Shown here: positions 52,167 through 60,983 of the stretch, in pieces
Numbering within the stretch: the stretch's first letter is position 1
How the letters are laid out: each line of letters starts with the position of its first letter
NCBI GenBank assembly: GCA_964484255.1
Contig: CAZAEH010000005.1
Coordinates: 1-64,000, forward strand
Direction: 5' to 3'
Origin: UBA6215 sp964484255
Lineage (GTDB): Bacteria; Omnitrophota; Gorgyraeia; Pluralincolimonadales; Pluralincolimonadaceae
Length of the DNA: 64,000 nt
Program-made: the position numbers and the translations under genes
The notes under the pieces: generated by a model
Told to the model about the DNA's origin: nothing
Databases searched by the model: none
Seen by the model: only the letters and a program-made list of their open reading frames with translations

Positions 52167-54221
52167 ATGAAAAAGATCGAACCCAAGAACTGGGAAGAGA
52201 TAGCCAAGCATAAGGGTATGGACAAAGCCAGGGGGCTCGCAGGATGGGAGGGCAGCCGCGACAGGACATTCATAGGCAAAGACGGTTCCTTCGCTGTTTA
52301 CCCGTATCCTTTCAGGTTAAGCTTCTGGATATACGACAGGCACACCGACAGGTTATATACCCCTGAGACCCTTGAAACACGATGGAACCTGGTCGAAGGC
52401 GGTTATCCCGTCACCGTCGTCAGTTGGAAAGACTCCGATATCGAAGTATCTACAACTATATTCTCGTGGCTTGATGAAAAACTGGGGAAAGTACTGACCT
52501 ATGCCAGGGAGTCGGTAACCAATACCGGCAAGAGGGATAGAGAGGTCTCCATATATGCAGTAATACGCGAGAACCCGCTATATCCGAAATGGAAGGTAGA
52601 AGGCGTAAAGACGGTAGAATACGACTCCGACCATACCGTCACCATAAACAGCACGGCACGCCTTTTCCTGGACGAAAGGGCTGACGGGCCTTTCGGCAAA
52701 GATATCAAGGGCGGCCTGTCTTTTACCAGAAATATACCGGTGGCGGGCACCGAGAGCCTCGATTTCATGGTTCCTTCCCCGGAAGGCAAGCCGGTAAATT
52801 TCAATGATATAAAAGATCTGGGGTTCGACGAGGCGCTTGATTTGACGATCGCCTTCTGGAAAGAGCGGATCCCGGTAAAACTGGACCTTCCCGATAAGAG
52901 ATACTCCGATTGTTTTTATTCGTCACTCTATTATATCCTCATGATGAACGAACAGCACAAGCTCTACCCCGGGCCCTATGAATACGTATCGCTCTTCCTG
53001 CACGACGCCATAGACATGGATAATGCTCTCGATAAAGCAGGCCTGAAAGAGGAGGCAAGGGATTCTACCGATTACTTCGATTACAAGGAAGGCGGCGGAT
53101 ACGTAGACGAACTCGGCGGGAGCATATTCGGCCTTTATGAGCATTACCGGCTCAGCGGGGACAGGGAATTCCTTGAAGGCGCCTATCCGCGCATGAGGTC
53201 CGCGTGCGAGCTCATAAAAAAACTCAGGGCGCCCCAGCTCGAACTGCCGAAAGATGATCCTTCATACGGTTTGCTGCCCAAGGGGGTAAGCCAGGACAAT
53301 TTCAAGATACCTGCGCATCTATACGTAGACAACTGGTGGGCCATAATAGGGCTCAAAGCGGCATATGAATCCGCGCTTGTCCTCGGACATGCCGAAGACG
53401 CCAAGTTGATAAGATCGGAATACGACAGCCTCCATTCTTCGACCATTGCCAGCATAGAGAAGGTCATGAAGAAGGAAGGGTTGTCCTTCATGCCCGGGTT
53501 CGCGGACTACTGGCCGGAATCGATGAGGATAATAGACCGGGAGCACAGGATACTCGGTGATGCGCAAATGGCATGGGCACACAGGCCGGCCCTGGTCCCG
53601 GGGCAGAACATGGGCATACCGCTGCCCATGAAACTCTTTGAGGTATCCTATAGGTATTACTGGAAGAACGCGGGAAAGTTCTCTAATCATGACGGCGGAT
53701 GGTTCGTAGAATACGAAAAGGTCTTCTGGGGTTACAATTTCAAACTGGCGCACCCTCTGATATACCTCGGCATGGAGGATATTGCCCTCAAAAATATCGA
53801 ATGGGGCATCGAGCACCAGTCCTGCCCGGGAGGATGGATGGAAGCTATGCCCAGCAAGATCAATGAAAAGGGCCTGCGCGAGATCTCTGAGGGTATAATA
53901 GGGGACGTACCGCACGGCTGGTCGGCTGCGCATTATGTCCTGCTGCTTCGCGACATGATATTAAGGGAAGACGGCCAGAAATTACTCCTGTTATCATGTA
54001 TCCCGGAACAATGGATGGATGATGGTAAAACCGTAAGCATAAGCAATGCGCCTACATATTTCGGGAACATGACTTTCAAGGCGGAGAGCTTCAGGAGTAA
54101 GGGTTTCCTAAGGCTGACCATAGACACCGAAACCCCGCCGCCCGGAGGATATACATTGTTCATGGGCAAAAAGAGGGTGGAGATACCGCCCCAGACAAAG
54201 ACCCTGGATATAGTATTTTAA
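52167..54221 (+). CDS. Six-hairpin glycosidase-like protein
   Basis: A 684-residue protein without a signal peptide, with an N-terminal beta-sandwich (about residues 1-225) and an (alpha/alpha)6 barrel-like half (about 235-600). It shares motifs in the same order with the partial gene at 1-2547: YGLLPKG, the HLYVDNWWAIIGLKAAYE segment, SFMPGF, and GDVPHGW near residue 585. Those are aligned by eye, and overall identity looks low. The substrate and even hydrolase activity are not shown by sequence; trehalose, glucan or glycogen-type substrates are possible. It lies between DUF190 and uvrB, apparently in the same transcript. Confidence 0.65.
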   Translation: MKKIEPKNWEEIAKHKGMDKARGLAGWEGSRDRTFIGKDGSFAVYPYPFRLSFWIYDRHTDRLYTPETLETRWNLVEGGYPVTVVSWKDSDIEVSTTIFSWLDEKLGKVLTYARESVTNTGKRDREVSIYAVIRENPLYPKWKVEGVKTVEYDSDHTVTINSTARLFLDERADGPFGKDIKGGLSFTRNIPVAGTESLDFMVPSPEGKPVNFNDIKDLGFDEALDLTIAFWKERIPVKLDLPDKRYSDCFYSSLYYILMMNEQHKLYPGPYEYVSLFLHDAIDMDNALDKAGLKEEARDSTDYFDYKEGGGYVDELGGSIFGLYEHYRLSGDREFLEGAYPRMRSACELIKKLRAPQLELPKDDPSYGLLPKGVSQDNFKIPAHLYVDNWWAIIGLKAAYESALVLGHAEDAKLIRSEYDSLHSSTIASIEKVMKKEGLSFMPGFADYWPESMRIIDREHRILGDAQMAWAHRPALVPGQNMGIPLPMKLFEVSYRYYWKNAGKFSNHDGGWFVEYEKVFWGYNFKLAHPLIYLGMEDIALKNIEWGIEHQSCPGGWMEAMPSKINEKGLREISEGIIGDVPHGWSAAHYVLLLRDMILREDGQKLLLLSCIPEQWMDDGKTVSISNAPTYFGNMTFKAESFRSKGFLRLTIDTETPPPGGYTLFMGKKRVEIPPQTKTLDIVF

Positions 54222-54222
54222 G

Positions 54223-56199
54223 ATGGCCAAGTTCAAGTTAGTTTCGTCTTTCAAACCGGAAGGCGACCAGCCGCAGGCCATAAAGTCGCTTAAGGAAGGC
54301 TTGCGATCCGGTAAAAAATTCCAGACACTCTTAGGCGTCACCGGTTCGGGCAAAACATTCACCATGGCCAACGTCATAGCCGGCGTCGGCAAACCCGCCC
54401 TTGTCATATCACATAACAAGACACTGGCCGCGCAGCTTTACAGCGAGTTCCGGGAATTCTTTCCCGGGAACGCCGTGGAATACTTCGTCAGCTACTACGA
54501 CTATTACCAGCCCGAGGCCTATATACCCCAAACCGATACTTATATCGAAAAAGACTCCTCGGTAAACGACCGCCTCGATCGCCTCCGTTTATCCGCGACC
54601 TCATCGCTCATGTCCCGCAACGATGTCATAATAGTCGCAAGCGTATCATGCATATACAACCTCGGCTCCCCGGAAGATTATTCATCGATGATGGTCGCCC
54701 TGGAAAAAGGGCAAAAAACGGACAGGGATGAGTTGATACGCAAGCTCATAGGCATACAATACGAGCGCAACGATGTTGATTTTGCGCGCGGGAAGATCAG
54801 GGTCCGCGGCGATACAGTAGAGATCTTTCCTGCCTATTCGGAAAGAGCGATCAGGTTCTCGCTGTTTGGCGATGATATAGAGAAGATAACGGAGTTCGAC
54901 CCGGTATCCCAAAAAACTGTCTCGGAACTCGATCGCACAGCCATATATCCCGCCAAACATTTTCTTACTTCTGCCCCCAGGATAGAAGAGGCCCTGAAAG
55001 CGATAAAGGCAGAACTCGCCGAACGCCTGGAAACCCTGCGCGCAAAGAACAAACTTCTCGAGGCGCAGAGACTGGAGCAGAGGACGAATTACGACATGGA
55101 GATGCTCAGGGAGATAGGCTATTGCCACGGCGTCGAGAATTATTCAAGGCACTTGGGGGGCAGGCCGTCAGGAGCCAGGCCTTATTGCCTTATAGATTAT
55201 TTCCCGGATGATTTCCTGATGATAATAGATGAATCCCACGTGACCATCCCCCAGATCAGGGGTATGTTCGAAGGCGACCGCGCAAGGAAGACGACGCTTG
55301 TCGATTTCGGTTTCCGCCTGCCTTCTTGCCTCGATAACAGGCCCCTAAGGTTCGATGAGTTCGAGGGTCTGATGAAACAGGCCGTATTCGCCTCAGCCAC
55401 ACCGTCAGAATATGAGATACGCAAGTCCGGGGCAAGGGTCATAGAGCAGGTCATCAGGCCTACCGGACTTGTCGACCCTGAGATCATCATTAAGCCGGTA
55501 GGGAACCAGGTAGATGACATAATCGAACGCACAAAGGAAAGGGCCGCTAAGAAAGAGCGGGTGCTCGTAACAACACTGACCAAGCGTATGGCCGAAGACC
55601 TGTCGGGATACCTTGAAGACCTTGGCCTGCGCGTCAAATACATACATTCGGACATAGATGCCATTGAACGTGTAAAGATACTCAAAGAACTGCGGCTTGG
55701 GGAATTCGATTGCCTGGTGGGTGTAAACCTGCTCAGGGAAGGGCTCGACCTGCCGGAGGTATCGCTTGTTGCCGTCCTGGACGCAGATAAGGAAGGATTT
55801 CTGCGCTCTGAAACCTCGCTTATCCAGTTGGCCGGGCGCGCTGCCCGGCATATCAACGGGCAGGTCATAATGTATGCGGACAACATTACAGGTTCGCTCA
55901 AGAGGGCGATAGATGAAACAAACCGTAGACGAAACCTGCAATTAGAGTATAATATGAAAAACGATATAACCCCGAGATCCATAAATAAAGCTATACGCGA
56001 AGGCATAGAGATGCTGCAGGATGCCGAAGAGGTGGAGATGGAAGCGGCAGGGATAGGGGTCGAGGGCTATGATACTGAAAAAGTAATAGAGGAACTTGAA
56101 TACGAGATGGACCTGGCGGCGCGTAACCTGCAGTTCGAAAAAGCGGCCGCTATAAGGGATAAAATAATTGAGCTAAAGGACAGATTGAATGGACGATAA
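54223..56199 (+). CDS. uvrB: Excinuclease ABC subunit B
   Basis: A 658-residue damage-verification helicase of nucleotide excision repair. Walker A is LLGVTGSGKTFTMANVI, the DNA-inserting beta-hairpin is in YYDYYQPEAYIPQ, the DEAD-like motif is MIIDESHVT, and motif VI appears in QLAGRAARH. A C-terminal UVR domain (LEYEMDLAARNLQFEKAAAI) for UvrA/UvrC contact is intact. Length is normal. It overlaps birA by 11 bases. Confidence 0.98.
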   Translation: MAKFKLVSSFKPEGDQPQAIKSLKEGLRSGKKFQTLLGVTGSGKTFTMANVIAGVGKPALVISHNKTLAAQLYSEFREFFPGNAVEYFVSYYDYYQPEAYIPQTDTYIEKDSSVNDRLDRLRLSATSSLMSRNDVIIVASVSCIYNLGSPEDYSSMMVALEKGQKTDRDELIRKLIGIQYERNDVDFARGKIRVRGDTVEIFPAYSERAIRFSLFGDDIEKITEFDPVSQKTVSELDRTAIYPAKHFLTSAPRIEEALKAIKAELAERLETLRAKNKLLEAQRLEQRTNYDMEMLREIGYCHGVENYSRHLGGRPSGARPYCLIDYFPDDFLMIIDESHVTIPQIRGMFEGDRARKTTLVDFGFRLPSCLDNRPLRFDEFEGLMKQAVFASATPSEYEIRKSGARVIEQVIRPTGLVDPEIIIKPVGNQVDDIIERTKERAAKKERVLVTTLTKRMAEDLSGYLEDLGLRVKYIHSDIDAIERVKILKELRLGEFDCLVGVNLLREGLDLPEVSLVAVLDADKEGFLRSETSLIQLAGRAARHINGQVIMYADNITGSLKRAIDETNRRRNLQLEYNMKNDITPRSINKAIREGIEMLQDAEEVEMEAAGIGVEGYDTEKVIEELEYEMDLAARNLQFEKAAAIRDKIIELKDRLNGR

Positions 56200-57148
56200 G
56201 ATATTGAACATGTTCCGCGCCTCTAACGGTGAGTTCATATCGGGGGAGGACATAAGCGAGAAGTTCGGGATATCCCGCGCTGCTGTATGGAAACACATCG
56301 AACAACTGCGCAAAGACGGCTACGATATAACAGGGGAACCTCACGTCGGTTACCGTCTTACCGGCACCCCGGACAAGCTGATACCGGAAGAGCTTTCATA
56401 CAAACTTGATACAAAGATGATCGGCAGGAAGATATATTCCTACGAATCTACGGACTCGACAAACGACGTTGCGCACAGGCTCGCGCAGTCGGGGTCACCG
56501 GAAGGCACGACGGTGTTCAGCGAGAGCCAATCCAGGGGACGCGGGAGGATGGGCAGGCATTGGGTATCTCCCAAAGGCAAAGGGATATATTTTTCGTTCA
56601 TATTAAGGCCGGACGTCCCTCCGGCAGAGGCCCCGAAGATAACATTGATGTCCGCCGTAGGCGTAGCGCTTGCCATAAGGAAAATAACGCACCTCGGGGC
56701 CCTGATAAAATGGCCCAACGATATATTGGTGAACGAGCGGAAGGCAGTCGGGATACTTACCGAGATGAGCGCCGAGGTCAATACGGTCAACTACATCGTC
56801 CTGGGCATCGGGATAAACGTCAATACCTCCAGGAGCGACCTGCCGAAAGAGGCCACTTCACTTAAGGCCGAGGCAGGCGGAGAAGTGCCCCGTGTCGAGC
56901 TTGCCCGGGAGGTCCTAAGAGAGCTTGACAGGCAGTATCGCGTATTCAATGAAAAAGGGTTCAAGAAGATAATAAACGAGTGGAAAGGTCTTTCGCATAC
57001 CCTCGGAGAGGAAGTAAATATAACCTGCCATGGCAGGAAGATAGAAGGCACCGCCGTTGATCTCGATATGTCAGGCGCTTTAGTAGTTCGACTCGATAAC
57101 GGCTTCACGCAGCACGTCACTGCCGGCGACGTACTTATGGCAAGGTAA
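56189..57148 (+). CDS. birA: Biotin-protein ligase and biotin operon repressor
   Basis: A 319-residue bifunctional BirA. An N-terminal winged helix (about residues 1-60, with FGISRAAVWKHIEQLRKDGY) can bind DNA; the ligase domain has SQSRGRGRMGRHWVSP and IKWPNDILVNERKAVGIL; a small C-terminal SH3-like domain follows. It attaches biotin to acetyl-CoA carboxylase and may repress biotin genes, none of which are in the window. It overlaps uvrB by 11 bases. Confidence 0.96.
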   Translation: MDDKILNMFRASNGEFISGEDISEKFGISRAAVWKHIEQLRKDGYDITGEPHVGYRLTGTPDKLIPEELSYKLDTKMIGRKIYSYESTDSTNDVAHRLAQSGSPEGTTVFSESQSRGRGRMGRHWVSPKGKGIYFSFILRPDVPPAEAPKITLMSAVGVALAIRKITHLGALIKWPNDILVNERKAVGILTEMSAEVNTVNYIVLGIGINVNTSRSDLPKEATSLKAEAGGEVPRVELAREVLRELDRQYRVFNEKGFKKIINEWKGLSHTLGEEVNITCHGRKIEGTAVDLDMSGALVVRLDNGFTQHVTAGDVLMAR

Positions 57149-57153
57149 ATTAT

Positions 57154-57864
57154 ATGAGTACCGTAATATCCGATACCAAAGGCCTTAAGGACTTTTATAA
57201 CGGCGTCTACGCCAAAGGCGACATCCGCGACAACGAAAAACTCTACAGGTGGATCGTCAAGCTTTGTGATCCCAAACCAGGCAATAAACTGCTCGATATC
57301 GCCTGCGGCATAGGGCTGGTGCTGAAAGCAGGGAATGAATCGGGACTAAGGACCTGCGGCCTGGATATATCGGACGAAGCGATAAAACGCGCGAAGGCAA
57401 TATCCCCGGAGTCCGAATTGGTCGTTGGGGACGGCGAGAACCTTCCGTGGCCTGACGGTTCATTTGATCATGTTACTTCTCTCGGAAGCCTTGAGCACTA
57501 CCTGGACCCCGAAAAGGGCATGAGAGAGATAGCCAGGATGCTCAAGCCCGGCGCAACGGCGGTCGTAATGCTGCCGAACAGCTATTCCTTTGGAGAAATA
57601 ATACAGGTTGCTTTTACCGGAAAGAGCTCTGATGAATGGCAGGCGGTCGAGCGCCACGCTACGGTTTTACAGTGGAAGGACCTCCTCGGGAAAAACGGGC
57701 TAAGGGTCAGAAGGATAAAGGGTTATAACAAGTATCCAGAATTCTTTAAACCCGGAACTCGCAAGATAAAATCACTAAGGAAATTCATCATTACCTGTTT
57801 TTTCCGTTACCTGACACCTTTCAACCTTTCGCAGCAGTTCGTATATATATGCGAAAAGAAATAA
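57154..57864 (+). CDS. Class I SAM-dependent methyltransferase
   Basis: A 236-residue Rossmann-fold methyltransferase. The SAM loop is LLDIACGIGLVLKAG, followed by an acidic LDIS strand end and a VVGDGENLPWPDGSFD motif typical of UbiE-like enzymes. The substrate is unknown. The C-terminal 50 residues are basic and hydrophobic. It lies between birA and coaX, which are often direct neighbours, so it looks inserted into that pair. Confidence 0.85.
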   Translation: MSTVISDTKGLKDFYNGVYAKGDIRDNEKLYRWIVKLCDPKPGNKLLDIACGIGLVLKAGNESGLRTCGLDISDEAIKRAKAISPESELVVGDGENLPWPDGSFDHVTSLGSLEHYLDPEKGMREIARMLKPGATAVVMLPNSYSFGEIIQVAFTGKSSDEWQAVERHATVLQWKDLLGKNGLRVRRIKGYNKYPEFFKPGTRKIKSLRKFIITCFFRYLTPFNLSQQFVYICEKK

Positions 57865-57873
57865 GGATGTAAT

Positions 57874-58599
57874 ATGCTTTTAACCGTTGATATAGGAAAT
57901 ACCAGTGTTGCGTTCGGGATGTTCAGTGGGAAGACCCTCGTCCGCAACTGGAAGGTACCGACCCAGGAGATATTGTCCGGGAAAGCGCTAAAGCTTCCTA
58001 AGGCGAAAGTAACCCGCTCGATAATATCGAGCGTAGTACCTAAAGCGACGCCTGCAGTCAAACGGGCGTCGGCGCGCGAATACGGGATAGCCCCGCTTGT
58101 ACTCGGAGAGAATATAAAAGCGCCGATAAAGAACCTTTACAAGAAACCGCGGCAGGTCGGGCAGGACCGTCTCGTGAACGCAATAGCGGCAAAAGAACTA
58201 TACGGATGCCCTGCCATAGTCGTGGATTTTGGGACGGCAATAACTTTTGACGTCGTATCCAAAAAAGGAGAGTACCTCGGCGGATTGATCTTCCCCGGGA
58301 TAGAGACATCTCTCAATGCCCTGTCTGAAAAAGCCGCGCTACTTCCTAAAATAAGCGTAACACCCCCTAAGGGCCTGATCGGTCGCGATACCGCCGACAG
58401 CATCAAGAGCGGGGTATTTTATGGGATCGGGTCACTCTGCGACGGGATCATATCAAGACTCGATTCCGTAAAATCCGTAAGGATGACAGTCATAGCCACC
58501 GGCGGACATGCCTTAGTTATATCGAAATTTACCAAGAACATAAGGCTTATCGATCCGCACCTGACCCTGCAAGGCCTAAGGATAATCGCTCAAAAATAA
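57874..58599 (+). CDS. coaX: Type III pantothenate kinase
   Basis: A 241-residue kinase of the ASKHA fold starting coenzyme A synthesis. The phosphate motif is LTVDIGNTSVAFGMF, with GQDRLVNAIAA, VVDFGTAITFDVV and GGLIFPGIETSLNAL typical of CoaX. This type is insensitive to CoA feedback and uses a monovalent cation. It is the last gene before the groES promoter. Confidence 0.96.
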   Translation: MLLTVDIGNTSVAFGMFSGKTLVRNWKVPTQEILSGKALKLPKAKVTRSIISSVVPKATPAVKRASAREYGIAPLVLGENIKAPIKNLYKKPRQVGQDRLVNAIAAKELYGCPAIVVDFGTAITFDVVSKKGEYLGGLIFPGIETSLNALSEKAALLPKISVTPPKGLIGRDTADSIKSGVFYGIGSLCDGIISRLDSVKSVRMTVIATGGHALVISKFTKNIRLIDPHLTLQGLRIIAQK

Positions 58600-58608
58600 A
58601 AATTTTTC

Positions 58609-58636
58609 TTGACAAAATTGCCAGGAATCGTATAAT
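58609..58636 (+). promoter_or_regulatory. Promoter for groES-groEL-groES
   Basis: TTGACA at 58609-58614 and TATAAT at 58631-58636 with a 16-base spacer, directly upstream of the CIRCE operator. Both boxes match the consensus exactly. Confidence 0.88.
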
Positions 58637-58647
58637 AATATCCAAAA

Positions 58648-58674
58648 TTAGCACTCTGAATATTGGAGTGCTAA
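58648..58674 (+). promoter_or_regulatory. CIRCE operator (HrcA binding site)
   Basis: TTAGCACTC (58648-58656), nine bases, then GAGTGCTAA (58666-58674), a perfect match to the CIRCE inverted repeat. It overlaps the expected transcription start of the groES promoter, so HrcA should repress this operon and release it on heat shock. hrcA itself is not in the window. Confidence 0.98.
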
Positions 58675-58718
58675 TTTCTTCGTTTTTCCCGGCAAATCAA
58701 ACCAATCGGAGGTGTTAA

Positions 58719-59006
58719 ATGGCAGTTCAACCGTTAGGCGACAGGCTTCTTGTCAAGCCCATGGAGAGTGAGGAGAAGACCAAGGGCGGCATTATCCTGC
58801 CGGATACGGCCAAGGAGAAACCATCCAAGGGCAAGGTAGTTGCCGTTGGCAAAGGCAAGCTCCTTGACGACGGCAAGGTCAAGGAACTTGAAGTTAAAGT
58901 TGGCGACGTGGTACTGTACGGACGCTACGGCGGCACCGAGATCAAATATAAGGATGAAGAGTTGCTCATCCTCAGGGAATCGGAAATATTGGCGGTAGTC
59001 AAATAA
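58719..59006 (+). CDS. groES: Co-chaperonin GroES, first copy
   Basis: A 95-residue lid for the GroEL chamber. The mobile loop region EEKTKGGIILPDTAKEKP and the roof-forming strands are present, ending EILAVVK. It is the promoter-proximal gene after the CIRCE element, followed by groEL after 18 bases. A second groES lies beyond groEL; by hand count 54 of 95 residues are identical between the two. Confidence 0.97.
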   Translation: MAVQPLGDRLLVKPMESEEKTKGGIILPDTAKEKPSKGKVVAVGKGKLLDDGKVKELEVKVGDVVLYGRYGGTEIKYKDEELLILRESEILAVVK

Positions 59007-59024
59007 CAAGGGAGGGAACAAAAA

Positions 59025-60533
59025 GTGGCAAAGCAATTACTGTATAACGAGGAAGCCAGGCGCAAGATACTTTCGGGCGTCGAGCAGCTCTCGAGAGCGG
59101 TAAAGGTAACCCTCGGCCCGAAAGGCCGCAATGTTGTACTGGACAAGAAATTCGGATCACCAACGATAACCAAGGACGGTGTCACGGTAGCCAAGGAGAT
59201 AGAGCTCGCGGACCCGTTCGAGAACATGGGCGCGGAGATGGTAAAGGAAGTAGCAAGCAAGACCTCGGATAACGCGGGCGACGGCACCACCACCGCCACG
59301 CTTCTTACCGAAGCCATATACAGGGAAGGCCTCAAGAACGTTACCGCGGGCGCCAACCCCATGGCCCTGAAGCGCGGGATCGATAAGGCCGTTGAGGAAG
59401 TATTTGAACAGTTGAAGAAGATATCCAAGCCGATAGGCAAGGACAAGAAAGAGATATCGCAGGTAGCCACGATCGCCGCCAACAATGACAAGGCGATAGG
59501 CGACCAGATAGCCGAAGCGATGGATAAGGTCGGCAAGGACGGCGTAATAACCGTCGAGGAAGCTAAATCGACCGAGACCACCCTTAAAGTAGTCGAAGGC
59601 ATGCAGTTCGACCAGGGTTACCTTTCGCCGTATTTTGTCACTGACGCAGAGAGGATGGAAGCTTCGCTCGAGGACCCGTATATCCTCATACACGAGAAGA
59701 AGATCTCCAACATAAAGGACATGCTCCCGCTGTTGGAAAGGATAGCCAAGAGCGGCAGGCCGCTTTTGATCATAGCGGAAGAAGTTGACGGCGAGGCGCT
59801 TGCCACGCTGGTCATAAACAAGATCCGCGGTACTTTCGCATGCTGCGCCGTCAAGGCCCCAGGCTACGGCGACAGGAGGAAGGCCATGCTNNNNNNNNNN
59901 NNNNNNNNNNNNNNNNNNNNNNNNNNNNNNNNNNNNNNNNNNNNNNNNNNNNNNNNNNNNNNNNNNNNNNNNNNNNNNNNNNNNNNNNNNAAACTCCAGG
60001 AAAGGCTCGCCAAGCTTTCCGGCGGTGTGGCCGTCATCAACGTCGGCGCTGCAACGGAGTCGGAAATGAAAGAGAAAAAAGCTCGCGTCGAGGACGCTTT
60101 GCACGCGACCAGGGCTGCCGTCGAAGAGGGCATAGTCCCCGGCGGCGGCGTGGCCTTGTTAAGGTGTATACCCGCGCTTGAGAAAATAAAGCTCTCCGGC
60201 GACGAACAGGTCGGCGCCGAGATAATAAAGAGGGCCCTTGAAGAACCATTGAGGCAGATAGCCTTTAATGCAGGCCTCGAAGGTTCGGTGGTTGTCGAGA
60301 ACGTGAAGAAAGAGAAGACCAACGTCGGTTTCGACGTGTTCCAGTCCGATTACGTCGACATGATAGAATCCGGTGTCATTGACCCGACGAAGGTCACCAG
60401 GACCGCGCTGCAGAACGCTTCTTCGATAGCAGGGCTCCTGCTCACGACCGAGTGCCTGGTCACAGACATACCCGAAAAAGAGAAGACTCCTCCTATGCCT
60501 CCGCACGGCGGGTACGGCGAGGGAATGTATTAA
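59025..60533 (+). CDS. groEL: Chaperonin GroEL, interrupted by an assembly gap
   Basis: The 60-kDa chaperonin. The start is GTG at 59025, nine bases after GGAGGG. The ATP site GDGTTTATLL, KRGIDKAVE and the apical domain up to GYGDRRKAM are present; after 100 Ns it resumes at KLQERLAKLSGGVAVI and runs to the end. The Ns leave 34 codons where other GroELs have about 75, so roughly 220 bases are missing and the gap length is a placeholder. The C-terminus reads MPPHGGYGEGMY, a short variant of the usual Gly-Gly-Met tail. Confidence 0.97.
   Translation: MAKQLLYNEEARRKILSGVEQLSRAVKVTLGPKGRNVVLDKKFGSPTITKDGVTVAKEIELADPFENMGAEMVKEVASKTSDNAGDGTTTATLLTEAIYREGLKNVTAGANPMALKRGIDKAVEEVFEQLKKISKPIGKDKKEISQVATIAANNDKAIGDQIAEAMDKVGKDGVITVEEAKSTETTLKVVEGMQFDQGYLSPYFVTDAERMEASLEDPYILIHEKKISNIKDMLPLLERIAKSGRPLLIIAEEVDGEALATLVINKIRGTFACCAVKAPGYGDRRKAMXXXXXXXXXXXXXXXXXXXXXXXXXXXXXXXXXXKLQERLAKLSGGVAVINVGAATESEMKEKKARVEDALHATRAAVEEGIVPGGGVALLRCIPALEKIKLSGDEQVGAEIIKRALEEPLRQIAFNAGLEGSVVVENVKKEKTNVGFDVFQSDYVDMIESGVIDPTKVTRTALQNASSIAGLLLTTECLVTDIPEKEKTPPMPPHGGYGEGMY
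59891..59990. other. Assembly gap (100 Ns)
   Basis: Exactly 100 undetermined bases inside groEL. The round number and the mismatch with the expected missing length (about 220 bases by comparison with GroEL proteins) mark it as a scaffold placeholder. Confidence 0.97.
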
Positions 60534-60556
60534 TAAACAACCCCAAGGAGGAATAG

Positions 60557-60844
60557 ATGAACCTTAAGCCATTAGGCGATAAAGTAATAGTTGAAGTATT
60601 GAGCGCTGAGGAGAAGACCAAGGGCGGGATCATCCTTCCGGACACCGCGAAGGAGAAGCCGCAGGAGGCCAAGGTCATAGCCGCAGGTTCCGGGAAAGTC
60701 CTGGACAACGGCAAGACCGTTGCTCCCGAGGTCAAGGCCGGAGATATAGTGATATTCGGCAAGTACTCGGGCAGCGAAGTCAAGGTCGACGGTAAGGAAT
60801 ACCTTATCATCGACAACGATGACATCCTCGCGGTGGTCAAGTAG
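60557..60844 (+). CDS. groES: Co-chaperonin GroES, second copy
   Basis: A second 95-residue GroES, 23 bases downstream of groEL, with its own AAGGAGG ribosome site. The mobile-loop stretch EEKTKGGIILPDTAKEKP is identical to the first copy, but the flanks differ (54 of 95 identical by hand count), so this is an old duplication rather than a repeat artefact. A strong terminator follows, so both copies appear to be expressed from the CIRCE-controlled promoter. Two lids around one chaperonin could form mixed or alternative complexes; that is inference. Confidence 0.95.
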   Translation: MNLKPLGDKVIVEVLSAEEKTKGGIILPDTAKEKPQEAKVIAAGSGKVLDNGKTVAPEVKAGDIVIFGKYSGSEVKVDGKEYLIIDNDDILAVVK

Positions 60845-60861
60845 CGCTGCACAAAATCATA

Positions 60862-60898
60862 ATGCCCCCTGGTCTTTTCGACCGGGGGGCATTTTTTG
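60862..60898 (+). terminator. Rho-independent terminator after groES2
   Basis: A 13-bp stem, ATGCCCCCTGGTC with GACCGGGGGGCAT (one T-G wobble), a 5-base loop and a following run of six Ts. It lies 18 bases after the second groES stop. Confidence 0.93.
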
Positions 60899-60905
60899 TG
60901 GTGTA

Positions 60906-60944
60906 ATTACCATGACCTAGTGTTATACTTAAAGTCAGGGTAAT
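60906..60944 (+). promoter_or_regulatory. Inverted repeat around a possible -10 box
   Basis: ATTACCATGAC (60906-60916) and GTCAGGGTAAT (60934-60944) are complementary at 10 of 11 positions with a 17-base centre. TATACT at 60924-60929 lies at the centre and could be a -10 box; no good -35 is visible. Operator-like, but the role is inference. Confidence 0.35.
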
Positions 60945-60983
60945 CGAATCACATCATAAGGTAGTTATTAAGGGAGGTAAAAA

